A stretch of 64,000 nt of DNA from Dermatemys mawii (GCA_007922305.1 ML677343.1:29393915-29457914), one strand, 5' to 3'; shown: positions 1-11,947, numbered from the stretch's first letter. Translations and numbers: made by a program. The notes: generated from the sequence alone by a model not told the origin.

Positions 1-199
1 GGCTAATGCTATCTCTGCTAATGCGCATGGTATGTGAGGTATGTGTGACTGTCAGCATGTCTAGTCCATTTCCACTGGACCCTAATGATAATAAACTGGG
101 TCTGCTGCTCCAACATGATGGGAGTCATCTACTCCCTTTGGTTGTTTGGCGACTCTTACACTCATGGCTATACTGCTATGCTCTGGAGAAGCAGACGAA

Positions 200-300
200 T
201 ATTCATTTATATTATAATAGTACCCAAAGGTTCCATTCAGGATCAGCATGGTAGAAACACAGAAGAAGATATGGTCACTGCCCCCAAAGTCCTTGCAGCC
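200..300 (-). repeat. CORE/MIR-like SINE tail fragment
   Basis: On the minus strand this reads like the tail of an amniote MIR/CORE-type SINE. It has a 'caaggactttgggggcagtg' block, then a 'ctgaatggaaccttt' block, then an AT-rich end (the attataata at 212-222). The same tail arrangement recurs near 8.0, 28.9, 46.5 and 49.7 kb of this window. It is diverged and non-coding. The family assignment is from recognition, not alignment. Confidence 0.4.
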
Positions 301-424
301 AAAGGCCCAATTGTGCAATTCACTTCATACCAACTTAACGCTGCACCATTGAAATCAGTGGTGCTCTGTAGTGGTGGAACAACACACAGGGAATTCCAGG
401 GTCCAGGCCTAAGGAGACAATGCA

Positions 425-790
425 ATGACAAGTAGGCCTGTGCAAATAATGGATTTTTTGATTTGCTGGCAATTCTGAAGAATTAAAAAAAAATCAGTAA
501 TTGCTTTGGGCTGAGCTTTGCATTTTGAGCACTTAACCTTTGAAAGCATTTTTAAAATAAAATTAAATGACAATTTCCAAGCCAAGTTGATTTGAATAAA
601 AAAAAATCTAAGTATTTCTGTTAAACTTGACAAGAAAAGATTCTGATTTTTTTTCATTTGTTTCAACGAAAACAATTTGGCAAAATTAACACTAATTCAC
701 AAAATATTTTGGTGTTCTCTAATCTGCATTTTTTCACCAAAAAAGTTATGGTTGAACTATTTCACCCATCTTTAACAACAAACAACTAAC
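425..790. repeat. AT-rich diffuse repeat-like block
   Basis: The stretch opens with 'taggcctgtgcaaat' and is followed by alternating runs of aaaatttt-like sequence (for example tttcaacgaaaacaatttgg near 660-680). I associate this texture with an old, highly diverged interspersed repeat in reptiles. No terminal repeats or target duplication can be seen, and low-complexity AT sequence is an equally good explanation. Confidence 0.2.
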
Positions 791-2015
791 AAACATACAG
801 AAGTGGGAGAATATACATTTACATAGGCTGGCTATCTGTACAGCTTGATGGTTCTGAATCTCTTTTAAAAGGATGGTTTTTTAACATAGAGAAATTATAT
901 ACCACCCCCAAGTTAAAATAATGTCATTTAGGCTGCAAAGGCAAGCACTCAAAAAATTAGAAAATTATAGAACTAAGTTTCCCAGACTACAAATATAGGT
1001 CAGCTCATCAGATGGTATAAATCAGGACATCATTGGTCTGAGCACTGCACAGATACATAAGAAGTTTTAATAGGCTAAGACGAGAAAACATGACAAATAG
1101 CTGTGACAAACTTCTGGTGTTTTGTTTACACCATTTTACCATGCATCAACAACAGAGTTTTGGATCTGAAGTCAGTCAAGCCTGATTTGATGATTGGGAG
1201 GGGAAAAAAAAGGGAGAGAAAGCATGGTCATTATTTTCTATCCAAAAAACCAATAATTGCTTCTTTTCTGCTGTTAATAGAAATAAGGTAAACTGGAACT
1301 TTTCACAATAAATCAGTGTACAATGACAAATAACCTAGTGTGAAATACTCAGGGTAGAGGTAATTTGATTCATGCGTGATTTAAAATGATAGAACAGGCT
1401 AAGTTCATGAGAGGTGATTTTTTTAACAAAGATTTGATGGAGAAAGGTCTGAGAAGAAATAAACACAAAAACACTTTGATTCCAAATTTCCTTTTCTACA
1501 TGTAGATTGCAGATCCCCCGCCCCTCCCTCTTAAAGGATAAGACAAGTCAATTTCTGGTTGGAGAATTTCCACTTAGACCAATCATTTTGTATCTTCCAT
1601 AACATGGTCACTATTTTTAATAGGTAGAGACCAGACTGTGCAAATGCTCACTATCAGAAGTAATGCACACAACTGTGAGGAACCGTGTTGATGATAATAC
1701 TCACCACGGCAAGCACTATACCTGATCGTAAGTGTTTTCAGGGAGGCTGGTATTATGATTGGTCAAATCTTGACTTCAGTGGAATTTCTGCCTGAATAAG
1801 AACCTTGATCAACCCTGTAGGATGTTCCTATAGAATATCACATCAATTCTGCTGTTCATTTACTTCCTTGGTGTTTTATGTATTATGGATATTTTCATGA
1901 AGACAAAACTTTGCTTCTTAAGAATCTTGTCTATTTCTTCTGCTTATTTTCCCATTTGAGATGACCACAACCCTATGTTAATGGTATTCTAATAATTTCC
2001 CCAGCAATCAATTCT
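790..2015. other. Non-coding stretch, nothing recognised
   Basis: This is AT-rich sequence with no open frame above about 62 codons, no clear terminal repeats and no RNA gene signature. It may be single-copy DNA. I see no feature to support. Confidence 0.5.
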
Positions 2016-2019
2016 GTGT

Positions 2020-2165
2020 GGTAGGGAAGTACAATCACCCCCATTCTACAGATGGGGAACTGAGGCAGACATTGAGAGTTAGGTGCTTAAATACCTTTAA
2101 AAAATCTGGCCCTGTAAGTAACTTATCCAAAATGACACAGGTTTCCTAAGTCTTATGTCCTGGCT
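2020..2165 (-). repeat. MIR-type SINE, interrupted
   Basis: The plus strand reads as reverse-orientation MIR: 'ccattctacagatgggga', 'actgaggca', then after a break 'acttatccaaaatgacacag', which is the diverged counterpart of the MIR core around 'aaggtcacacag'. A short unrelated segment (about 2079-2116, with 'ttaggtgcttaaatacc') lies between the two blocks and belongs to the TAGGCACCTAA palindromic family seen elsewhere in the window. So one small old repeat appears to sit inside another. Confidence 0.55.
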
Positions 2166-2349
2166 ATGATGTGCTTGTTCTTATGCAAATATCTCTAGCC
2201 ATTACCACTGTGTAGCTCTCATCAGCTTTACAAAATCAGGTGTCAATGGAACATTTTCTTTGCTTTTGATTTTTGTGCATTTCACTCTTCATGTTCCACA
2301 CTGGGCTTTGTATTTGAACAAACCTGAATCTCAAAATTGAACTTAATTA

Positions 2350-3360
2350 GAAATAGGTTATTTTCACCTAGAGAGATGAGGTAGGTGAGGAACTATCTTT
2401 TATTGGACCAATTTCTGTTGGTGAGAGAGACAAGCTTGTGAACTACACAGAGCTCTTCTTCAGGTTTGGGAGAGGTACTCAGAGTGTCACAGCTAAACAC
2501 AAGATCAAACAGATAGTTTAGCATAAGTAGTTAGCACATGTTTCGAGGGACCCTTTTGTAGTCATGGGACAAAAAGGGTGGTTAGTGCATTGCAGACTGT
2601 TGTTATAAGCCATTAATCTAGTGTCTTTATTAGAACATGATTTTTAGTGTCTAACAAAGTTATGAATGTAAGCTCCCAGGCTCATCTTTTGAAAGTGTAG
2701 AACAGGTTTCCATTAGGGCTGAGGACTAATATAGAGTGATCGCTTTGTGAAAAGTGTGCATCCATAGGTAATATGGTATTTTTGTCTTTTATCATTTTCC
2801 TGTGTGCGTTCATTCAAGAGTCTAGTGATTGTCTCGTATCACCCACATTATTATTAATGGGGCATTTAGTTCACTGGATGAGGTACATGTTGTGAGAGGC
2901 CTGTGTAAAACCCATGGATCTTGAAAGTTGTGTTGTGGGAGTAGCAATAGAGATGTGTCTTCATATTTCAAATCCGTTGTTCTGGTAGGATCTGGTGCTT
3001 CTTTGAGGTGATGTGTCCTGGTCTGTGGGGAGCTTGCGTCTGGTGGTCAGCTTGGAGAGGTTAGGGAGTTGTTTGAAGGCCAGAAGAAGGAATTCAGGAA
3101 AGATTTATTTCAGGATGGGTCCCGTGGAGTATGGTTGTAGTTGTTTGATGATACTTCATATGGGTTCCTGTGTGGAGTGATAGGTGATGACTAGGGATAT
3201 GTGGTAGGGGAGAGGGGTTTATTTCTGTATTGAAGCAGACTCTCTCAGGGTATTTGGGTGGTCCATGCTATGATGTGATTTACTACTCTGGTGGAGTGCC
3301 CTTGTTTCATGAGAGTGGGTTATGTAGTGTTATATCTGTCAAAACTATTCAAAACTGATA
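2350..3360 (-). pseudogene. Degenerate Penelope-like retroelement, 3' part
   Basis: Reverse-complemented, this is the 3' third of a Penelope-like element: the end of the coding region with a GIY-YIG endonuclease footprint, then the terminal repeat. On the minus strand YLIQ is encoded at 2885-2874, followed at once by a stop. About 13 codons further on is N-x-VGDT, then RQSL, another stop and a basic stretch. Penelope-like elements encode a telomerase-related reverse transcriptase with a C-terminal GIY-YIG nuclease; only the nuclease end is present here and no reverse transcriptase is visible. A sister copy lies on the plus strand at 39.3-40.6 kb. The terminal repeat contains CTGAAGA (minus strand, 2463-2457) as part of a decayed hammerhead-like motif. 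Stops and frame breaks make it non-functional. The left boundary is approximate. Confidence 0.7.
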
Positions 3361-3524
3361 GTTTGTTGGATGCAAAACTATAACCAGTTTGGATTAAAAC
3401 TTGGGCTTCCTGAAAGTGACGACAAATCTAGTCTGAGTTTTCAGTTTGTAATCAAATGTGAAACCATGTGCATTTCCTGTCATTTCAAGATGAACTACAG
3501 TATTTTGCATGATTCTGCTGGAGA

Positions 3525-3605
3525 TCCTGGCCAAGATTTTCAAAAAATAGGAGCTGAACAATAGGCTCTTACCTCCATATTTAGGCACCTGCCGGCTTAA
3601 ATCAA
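3525..3605. repeat. TAGGCACCTAA-type palindromic repeat fragment
   Basis: 'ggccaagattttcaaaaaat' followed by 'atatttaggcacctgccggc' matches a recurrent short family in this window (also near 42.1, 47.4 and 52.4 kb). Fragments of that family combine 'gattttcaaaa' with 'taggcaccta'. The copy is old and incomplete. Confidence 0.4.
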
Positions 3606-3644
3606 GCAACTTGTGAGTGCTCAGTGCTTTCGATAATCAGACAA

Positions 3645-3840
3645 TTAATTGAGGCCCTGATTCAGTAACGATCCTTACTTTGGACAGCACTTAAGCTTAG
3701 GTCCCTTTAAAGCCTGTAGGATTGAAGTATGTACTTAAAGTTGAGCATTTGTTCAAGTGTAGTCCTTATGGTTGTATTTAAGGATGTGCTTAAGTGCTTT
3801 CCTGAATTGAGGCCCTAGATACCTAAGCATGGATTTAGGA
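3645..3840. repeat. AAGCACTTAAGC-type palindromic repeat
   Basis: The block begins 'gaggccctgattcagtaacg' and ends 'tgctttcctgaattgaggcc', so its outer ends are approximate inverted copies of each other. Inside are 'agcacttaagctta' and 'gtgcttaagtgc'. This is the hallmark of a short palindromic repeat seen several more times here (48.6 kb, 48.9-49.35 kb, 51.4 kb). It is non-coding; the transposon class is unknown to me. Confidence 0.5.
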
Positions 3841-5000
3841 GCCTTCCTGTGGGCAATCAGTTTTGAAAAATCTTGATCTTGGTGCCCACATGACCCACTG
3901 GTGAGTATGTGTTACAGGTTCCCCTCAGCGTGCAGTCTACCAAGAATGGAAGTCTATTACGGCCCCATTTAGTGAGATGGGCCCTTTACCTCATGCTATA
4001 TTGGCTCAAGCTTTTACTGCTGGCAGACTCTATTTCAAGTCCTAGTCAACCAAGATGGCGTCCGTTGAATAAGTGAAAATCCGTTTGGGGTTTGAATTGC
4101 TGTAGGTCTCAGACACTTGGGATGAGTATCCTTTGATCTGTTGAGGTAGGTAACCCAAGAGCAAGGATGTGTTACATGTAAGCCACTATCCCTGATCCAT
4201 AAAGGATACAATGCTGTTACAGTTCCAGCTAAGGAACTTTAACTCAAGCTATAGCAGTTCATGCTTTTGATTCTGGAGTTCCCTGGTTCTCTTTCTAAAG
4301 ATGGTGTCCATCACATCTACACCTTATGGAAAGAGACTCATTGGAAAACCAATAAATGATGGATATTTTTGCCTATATGTGATCCTTTTGAAAGCAGGGT
4401 TTGTGGCTTATTTATTTGTGCAATGCCATTGCTGTGCATGGACTACTGATTAATAAGACTAACTGTACCTTTTAGAAGTTCAGATTGCTATACTATGAAG
4501 GAAGAAGGCAAGGGGTTACTGCCTGAAAAAGTCAGGGAGGAAAAAAAAAAAAAAAACTTTACCAAAGAGTTTAAAAATGTTCCCTGCACTTTTGGCCGAG
4601 GGACTTTGAATGAAATCATTTATATTAGCTGCAATATCTGACTGACTCAACTGAACTCCATAATCAAATGCAAGAGATTTGGGGAAAAAAAACACCAGCG
4701 TATAATTAAAACCTTGTTCTAATCCCACTTTGATGCCTCTGCCAGGACAGGTTGGACCAGTCAAAAGCCTCAAACGTTTTATGTAATTTTTTTTTTAATT
4801 CTGTCAGTGACTGTGAAGCAGTGAAGTGGTTATTAGCCATATAAGGTATCAAGGTAAATATTTCGGTCCCCTTGTGAATTTCAGTCTCTCCCAAGTTGGT
4901 TTATTTGTTCTTGTCAATGGACAGTGAAGTTTTGTTTGTCAAAACCAGTTGGGGCTGAGAGTGACAGCGGCAATGTGATGTGATTTATTTTCTGCCAGTC
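3841..5000. other. Non-coding stretch with a 16-bp A tract
   Basis: No gene or recognisable repeat was found. A run of 16 A lies at 4541-4556, preceded by 'gtcagggagg'; it could mark an old retroposon tail, but no source sequence or target duplication is recognisable upstream. Confidence 0.4.
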
Positions 5001-5004
5001 TGTG

Positions 5005-5400
5005 ACTTCCCCTGTGCTGCTTCCCCGCCCCCACAGGCACACACCCAGCCCCCCCGCTCCCCGGGTTCTGGCTGGTGTGACATGGCATAGTGTTTCGTAT
5101 TTTCAGCTGTGGGGGTGACCCTGGGTAAACTCCGCCGGCGCCAGTAGTTTTCCTTCCTTTTTTACAGCTGTCTCAGGGCCTTGCTGTTGATTGGTCCAAG
5201 GGGGCTGACAGAATTTTGATGGCGGAAGGGTCCTTGCTGTATCAGCGTTGTTCAGAGGAGGGGCTTCCTTCTGGTGTGCTGGCAACAGCAGGCTGAGCAC
5301 AGAGGCTGGGGAGTCCTGGGGAGCTATGTCACACAGCGTCACCCTCAAGTAATGGCTGTGGATCACCCTACCCCAAGATGAGAGTCAGACACGGCTGCAG
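5005..5400. other. GC-rich patch, possible regulatory sequence
   Basis: This is one of the few GC-rich, CpG-containing patches outside a transposon (for example 'ctccgccggcgccagt' near 5129). C-rich runs flank it at about 5023-5060. It holds no spliced-exon signature that I can defend; the minus-strand frame of 87 codons starting at 5366 has no recognised domain. A regulatory or conserved non-coding element is possible but is only an inference from composition. Confidence 0.25.
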
Positions 5401-5760
5401 CCGTCAGCACTAACCCAGACAGAAAGCGCCCACAGAACAATTACAGACAATCAAAACTAGCTGGCAAATGGCTCCTGAAAGCTCTTGTAAAACAATATGA
5501 TCTCATTTCACAAGACTCTCTTGCCAGATGGCATTTCTCTCGCTTAAAAAGAAAGGATCTCCGTTAAATGGGGAAGAGCGGTTGAGGCAAAATCATAGTT
5601 GAAGATGCTCATGTGGGTGGCTGTTGAGCTTTATATGTGAGCAATATGAAGACTAAATAATGACAACTAAAAAATGAATCACAAGATTGTTGTTTACAGA
5701 AAAGTTTTCCTTTAAAAAAAAATTGTGAAATAGGTAGATGTTTTACAGGGACATAAGGAG

Positions 5761-6176
5761 TTCAATCTGTCAAGCTTATCAGAAAGAAGTACAAGAGGTG
5801 ACTCGATTACAGTGTATAAGCACCTTCATAAGAGAAAATACCAGGTACTAAAAGGCTCTGTAAACTAGCGGAAAAAGGCATGAAAAGATCCAGTGGCTAG
5901 AAGCTGAATCCAGACAAATTTAAATTAGATAGAAAGCAATTTTTTTAAGGGTGAAGTTAATTAGCCGCTGAAAGTGATTACCAAAGGAAGTGGTGAATTC
6001 TCCATCTTTTAGATTCTTCAAATCAAGACAGGACGCCTTTCTGGAAAATAGGCTTTAGTCAAACACAAGTTATTGAACTCAGTATAGGAGTAAATGAAAA
6101 ATTCTATAGCTTGTGTTATACAGGAGGTCAGACTAGATCATCTAATGATCCCTTCCAGCCTCAAAGTCTATGCCAA
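5761..6176 (+). repeat. CR1/L3-type LINE, 3' end
   Basis: The plus strand carries the end of a CR1-superfamily reverse transcriptase frame: the conceptual reading has R-G-D-S-I-T-V-Y-K near 5795-5821, then K-Y-Q-V-L-K-G-S-V-N. After it comes the usual 3' untranslated region ('gaaaaaggcatgaaaagatc', 'gtggtgaattctccatct'). It ends with the family hallmark 'ggaggtcagactagatcatc' and 'aaagtctatg'. CR1 copies are normally 5'-truncated like this one. Internal stops show it is dead. Confidence 0.8.
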
Positions 6177-6330
6177 TTGCAGTCTTTATTATACTTACAT
6201 TTTCCAAAATGGAGCAGTTATTCTATGTTCTAGAGGGTGCTACTATAATATTAATGTTCAATAATAATTATTATATATAAGGTCATCCCGGGAAGGTCAT
6301 GCATGATTGTTAGGTTCATCTGAAACCATT

Positions 6331-6425
6331 TAAGCATTAAAGAGTCTTGTAGCACCTTATAGACTAACAGATCTTAGGGATCATGAGCTTTTGTGGGCTA
6401 AGAACCACTTCATCAGATGATGATG
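6331..6425 (-). repeat. Penelope-type terminal repeat, family B fragment
   Basis: This matches the arms of the snap-back insertion at 12.56-13.20 kb: 'gagtcttgtagcacctta', 'agactaacag', 'gtgggcta'. Read on the minus strand it gives CTGATGA (6416-6410), A, GTGGT, a short loop, CCCAC, then AAAA where the sister copies have GAAA. It is therefore a nearly complete but damaged hammerhead-like layout. It is followed on the plus strand by a small GAT triplet run (6416-6430). Confidence 0.6.
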
Positions 6426-6429
6426 ATGA

Positions 6430-7985
6430 TTCATTTATCTGTTAATTTTTTGATTTTGTTTAATTTTTTTAAATTTTGTTTTGTGGGAAATGTCAAAAAC
6501 GTTTGTTTTCTGCCCAGCATTAGGAGGGGGATAAATTCAGACATGGTGAAAGCAGTGCAACTCCATTAATGGCTGGAGTTCCTTACACCAGGCCTCAATT
6601 TGACCTGTAGTGGCCAGATCTGTAGAGAAGAGAGATGAAGTCATGACAGCAAAGAAAACAATGGGATTGTGAGAATAAAGTTGGTGGTGGTGGTCAGTGC
6701 TTCATTTGTGCCAAGGCTGAACCTTTAGACTTGGCAGTTCATCACCCCGGCACCTCTGGGCCTGCTGCATCAGTTATGAATGTAAAAAAATGGCGTGAAT
6801 CTCAGCACCTAATTGCTTGAGCCCCTGTACTTCTTTCATTACAAATTAAGCATTGGTGCTAGTATGGAAGAGAGCAGCTGCTCATCTGAAGCAACTAGGA
6901 AGAATATTTTCCTCTCAACAGGCACTGCAGAGTGGAGCAAGTGGAATGAAACCTCTAAGTTAAGTTGAAGGTCCCAGGGTTTGCTGTGGGAATGTGGTTG
7001 TAAAAGACCATTTGAGGGTTGAGCTATTTCCCTGGATGTTGGACTTCTCCAGACTTAGGCTTCCAAGCACATCTGCAGGAGTTGGTTTGTTGGAACCATC
7101 TTCTCACCAAAGCTGCGTAGCTTAAATTCTCAAATTCAGTCAGAGACCAAACCCCACAGGATTCATACATCTCTGGCTAGGGGGCAGAGAGCTGTCATTG
7201 TTCCTCACAATTCCCACTTTGTGAGGCTGTGCACCTCCCTAAAGACAAGCACTAACAAGCAGGGGGCATTTGTGCCTCTTTAATATTCATTGTTTATTTT
7301 CCTATGGAAAAATTGGATGGCCAATATTTTTCATTCCCCATTGCTTGTATCCAAAAATAAATTTGCCTTTTGACATCTAGATTCCTTTCCCCAATCTAAA
7401 CACACACAGAGCAGGGTAGGATTTTCAAAAGCACTTCAACTTAACACAGGTTAGACTTGCTCCCAACTTCTGTTCTCTCCAATGGGAAATTCCCACCTAG
7501 AGTGTTTTTGAGCAGAGTTGTTTCCTATCACATCAGTTCAAGTCATCTTTTGACACCAGTGTAATCAGTACATGAAGAACTGGGTCTGTTAATCAATTGC
7601 ATGTGCAAAACCAGTGCTGGGAGAACAAAATATTGTAATTTTGCAGATTCAGCAATAATACTGGCCATTTAAACAACTATAAATTTTTTGCCAATGGAGT
7701 TGTGGCTTTAAACCCCAAACTGGAATTTGAAGGACTTTCCCTCATATTTAGAATTGAGTAGGCAAGATCCTTTTTTGTTTTATTTTATTTCAGATTCAAC
7801 GGATAATCCAGATGTTTATAACTACTGCATTCTGATTTTTATCATCATTAATATTCTTAAGCCTGTGCAGAAGAAATGCTTTTTGACTGCTATTCTATGA
7901 AAAAAGCTAGGCAAAAACAGCTGCCCACATCATTCATTTGCTTTTAAAACTGCTCAATAAACTAGCACAGTTTAAGTCTTCAGAT
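6430..7985. other. Non-coding stretch, little recognised
   Basis: No gene was found. A possible half of a short palindromic repeat lies near 7415-7510 ('ggattttcaaaagcacttca', 'ctccaatgggaaattcccac'). The remainder looks like AT-rich, possibly single-copy sequence. Confidence 0.4.
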
Positions 7986-7989
7986 AGCT

Positions 7990-8165
7990 TTTTGGGGGTG
8001 AGGGTGGGAGGTTTGTAAGCTTTTTGGGCAGGGGCCATTTTTTTGACCTGCATTTCTACAGCATCTAGCACCCCTGGACCCTGACCCATTATTGGGGCTT
8101 CTCTGTATCACTCCAATTTTAAATATGCATGGAATTATATTATTATTTATATTGATTTGCTATTA
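7990..8165 (+). repeat. CORE/MIR-like SINE, 3' part
   Basis: It reads 'tgtaagctttttgggcaggg', 'tacagcatctagcacccctg', 'attggggcttctctgtatca', then an AT-rich tail with tattattt. This is the standard 3' half of the SINE whose other copies lie at 28.9 kb (plus) and 49.7 kb (minus). It is 5'-truncated. Confidence 0.6.
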
Positions 8166-8274
8166 TTTTGGGTCCCTATTCTTCTCCATACAGCCCAGGG
8201 CAGTAAGGTGTTTATGCGTGAGCACAAGTTTAAGTAGGTGAGTTGCCTCATTGACTTCAATGACGTTATCTTAT

Positions 8275-8490
8275 AAGAACATAAGAACGCCCCTACTAGG
8301 TCAGACCAAAGGTCCATCTAGCCCAGTATCCTGTCTTCCGACAGTGGCCAACGCCAGGTGCCCCAGAGGGAATGATCGGAACAGGTAAACATCAAGTGAT
8401 CCATCTATTGTTGCCCATTCCCAGCTTCTGGCAAATAGAGTCTAGGGACACCATCCCTGCTGATCTTGGCTAATAGCCATAGATGCTTAA
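8275..8490 (-). repeat. CR1-type LINE 3' end
   Basis: The plus strand shows the reverse complement of a very common reptilian CR1 tail: 'gaacataagaacgccc', 'tcagaccaaaggtccatcta', 'cagtatcctgtcttccgaca', 'cccattcccagcttctggca', 'ggacaccatccctgctgatc'. It is the same subfamily as the longer copy at 14.58-15.12 kb and is less diverged than that copy. It is severely 5'-truncated. Confidence 0.8.
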
Positions 8491-9011
8491 ACCTAAGGAT
8501 ACGCTTAAGCTTTTTGCCGGATTATTGCTTAAACCAGCTCCATGGATTCTTTGGGTTGTGGGACAGTGTTGGGTGCCACTGTTGGCAGCCAGGTCACCCT
8601 CCTTTTTACTTGCTGATTCATTAGAAAAGGTATCCGTCATTATGTGCTTCTCATCTGTTTTGCCTGTTATTAATTTAATATGTTTTTTACTTCCTTGTCT
8701 GTAAAAAAACCCAAAACCCATAACTAATACAATAAGAAGCTTAAGGTTCAACTTTTTCTCAACTAAAAAACCCACCAATGAATGATTCCTCACAATATGA
8801 TCTGAAAGGTTTACATCTATAATTTACACTGACATTCTAAGCGTACATCTTTTGAACTTCAGCCAGCTTTCTAGAGTGATTAGGTGACTCTAAAAAGGAA
8901 ATTTTTTTTATTTCCACTGAATTGGAGGCTACACTGCTGAAAAGACTTCAATAATCCAGGCTGTATTTATTTCCTAAAGCCTCGCTTATCATTGTCAAAA
9001 TGTTATCAGTC

Positions 9012-9046
<35 letters not shown>

Positions 9047-10600
9047 CCTTACTTCAATTATATATTTTAAAAAATCCCTTCTGGAAATGATTCTTCTACA
9101 GTTCTCTTTATTTTTCACTTAAGGCTTAATTAACTTTTAAGTAAAAATTGTTTGCTATAATGAACATCACTTGAATGGCATTGATACTGTTGCTTTCTGA
9201 AGGTGGAGAACCTATTTTAATACAGTTGTACTATAGTTGGTGGAATAAAAGTTTATAATGCACTTCATGTATATAAATATAAAGTTACATGCTTAAGTCT
9301 TTCCAGAATATCTGCCTTAATCATTATTTTAATACAATTAACTACAATCCACAGTTGTATCTACTACTAAATTAGATTGTTCAATTTTTTGGCCTATAGC
9401 TGCAAAGTCTCAGAGTGAAAATCACATCCTCACAGCAAATAGTGCGGGACTGATGTGAGAATTAGCACACTAATTTGGGTGACATTTTATAGAAGGTGTC
9501 CCGACATTGCTAATTATTGCTAACTTGAATCATGAGGAACTGATACAGTAAAAAGTTGCTTAATGAAATCCCAAGGAAAGTCTCTAGTTTGCTGATAGCT
9601 GAAAGACATCAATGCCAGTGACCATATTTTACATGGTGAACTTTCTATGACTTTGTGGAGTCAGTGTTCCTATGTACTGAACTTTCTCTGCATGGAATGG
9701 GAAAGTGGCAGCTAAGAAATCAGAGGTACTAAAAAATTGAGTTAGCACATTTATACCTTAGGGGGTTTAATGAGCTCGTGCCTGTTTTTACAGGGAGCTT
9801 TTCAGCCTACTTTGAACTACCTTAAAACAATAAAGTGCCCCCTTTTCAACAGCTTGCTTTAATAGAAAGATTTACTGTATTTTCATTCTCCTGCTGAAAA
9901 GTGATAATGAAGCCAAGTTCCAAGCTCTGAGTCAAAGAGGGAAGTTCTGTAACCGTTTCAGAGAAATAAGGGATTTAATATCACAGTTCGTGCCACCGAC
10001 ATTGCCTTCTGGTAAGGGAAACTGAGTATTCCTTATAAACTATCGATGTGGAAAATTAAAAGTAGGGAACGCATTTATTTTAAAAAAAATCCTTAGTCAA
10101 ATGCCAAAAATAACCTGCTTACTGTAAAAATGGTCTGTAGTAATAAAGGTAAAACTTATTGAATTTTAATGAACAGCTATGTTTAATCAGAGCACCAGCT
10201 TCATCAGGGTCTGGTTGGTCCCAAGCTGGTAGACATTTGCCATGTATGGACCTAATATCCCATATTTTACCGGAGGATGTGGGGGTGGGTTTGGTCAAAG
10301 ATTTCAGATCAAGTCAAATGATGAAAACTGCAGATTTCCTCTCCTGTAGACATAGGTGCTGCCGCACTCCCTGGATTGAAATGGTTTCCATTATATACAG
10401 ACTTTACAGTTTGGTTCAACGGCTCTCAGCACCTCCACTCTAAACTTTGTTCCAGCACCCCTGCCTGGAGATGACCTGGCCTTACCCCAATCAGCATGTT
10501 ATAAAATCTGTATACCCAACACCTATATCTCTCTAACAATCACCTTCCATCCTTCCTATTGTTGTCAGCGAATCGCGTCTTGCCTATGACATGAGTACAG
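8490..10600. other. Non-coding stretch
   Basis: Apart from the CA microsatellite at 9.01 kb I see no gene or recognisable repeat. The open frames here (up to 107 codons, minus strand 8793-8470) overlap the end of the CR1 tail and have no domain. Confidence 0.4.
9013..9045. repeat. (CA)n microsatellite
   Basis: An uninterrupted AC/CA dinucleotide tract of about 33 bp. It is likely length-polymorphic. Confidence 0.95.
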
Positions 10601-10604
10601 ACAT

Positions 10605-10860
10605 GAGCCTGTAGCCGTAACTCATGTGAGTAGCGCTCCTGATTGTGGAAGGCTCTGGACCTTAGTTAGCTCATGATCCTTTGCCCACTTCAGTCAATGG
10701 TAAAGCACCCGTTGATGCCAGTGATACTGGATCAGGCCCTTAACTACTAATATGAAACAATAAGGATTTAGGCCCCAGTCCTGCAAGCTCTTATGCATGT
10801 GCTTTACTGTAAGCACATTAGCATTTGCTTCAATAGGACTAAGTAACTGCTTAAAATAAA
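10605..10860. repeat. Short palindromic repeat remnants
   Basis: 'ggatcaggcccttaactact' at 10731 and 'taggccccagtcctgcaagc' at 10770 resemble the outer ends of the AAGCACTTAAGC family. 'tgctttactgtaagcacatt' lies inside. At least two very old fragments seem to lie side by side. Boundaries cannot be fixed by eye. Confidence 0.3.
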
Positions 10861-11945
10861 ACAAGTGTAGGTGTTGCCAGGACAGGGGATGTAGTTATAA
10901 AGAAGAAGCTCAAAGTACGTCCTCAGCATTCTCAACTGCCGGGATGCATTAGTTTGCCCTTTCTCCCACTAAAGCATATATTAGGAAAGACCCATTTCAT
11001 ATAATGCAGCTTTCCAGTGTCAACCCTTCAATGTGTACCTGAACGCTTGATGCTGGATAAGCATTATAAGCTGCAAAAACTCCAGCTGCAATGGGATTTG
11101 CTGAACATTTTACAATGTTTCTTTTAATTTTTTCTGTTGAAGGAAGCAAGCAAAACAAAGCAAAAATTGGGGATGTTAATTTTTTGACATGTTTTAACAA
11201 AGCACAATGACAGGGAATTTCTGTGAAAGAAACTTTAGAAGCCCACTAACCAAGGAATAATATGCTGTCAGAGAAAAGATCAAGTAGTATTGTCTAATTC
11301 ATCTAACCAACATCAGTGTTCCAGCTAACAGCAGACAGCCCAAGCCAGATTCTTGCCCTTTTTATCTATGAAAAGCTACATTTATCAAAATAAGCAAAAA
11401 AAGATTTGAGGTATGGAATGCAGTTCATTGGAGGGAAGGGCTTTACTGGTTGATTGGTAAATTGAAACACATGGAAAAGTGCTACATGTAGGAACATGCT
11501 GCTGACTGTATTACTCATTTTTTATTGGTTAATCTCTAATAAGAACCAGCTGGTAATAAAGAACGGAGTTCATGGGAACCCACCCTTTGTTGAAAGCAGA
11601 GTTGGTGTCAATACTAGAAACACATGAGCACAAAGAAAACAGATGTAATTGGCTTCTGGGGGTCAGGTTATGTAAAGACCCCAGTGAGCAGAGGTGAGCC
11701 TTTGGCTGCACAGAATGACAGACTAAAATACCCATTACTTCTGTGTCTGCGAGCGTGTGTGTGTGTGTATGCAGAGGAGATGACAATCACAGAGATTTCC
11801 ATCTTGGGTAGTCATTGATTTATGTCATCCAGAAAATGTGTCAGTTTAGCTGTTCCAAACTGATGCTTAGGAAGTAAATATCTTTCTCAGGAAACAACGT
11901 CCGCTTAGGCAAAGAATCTTAGCATTGTGACTTTGTCCTGCGTCA
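10861..11945. other. Non-coding stretch
   Basis: No gene is recognised. A short (GT)n tract lies at 11755-11769. Open frames are short and domain-free. Confidence 0.4.
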
Positions 11946-11947
11946 AT

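Noticed and set aside
1..435. Cluster of overlapping frames at the window start (up to 116 codons, both strands)
   Set aside because: The frames overlap a SINE tail, show no domain, and use mutually exclusive frames. A truncated exon at the edge cannot be excluded but has no support.
9013..9045. Possible Z-DNA or promoter function for the CA tracts
   Set aside because: Dinucleotide repeats are common and no neighbouring promoter features are present.
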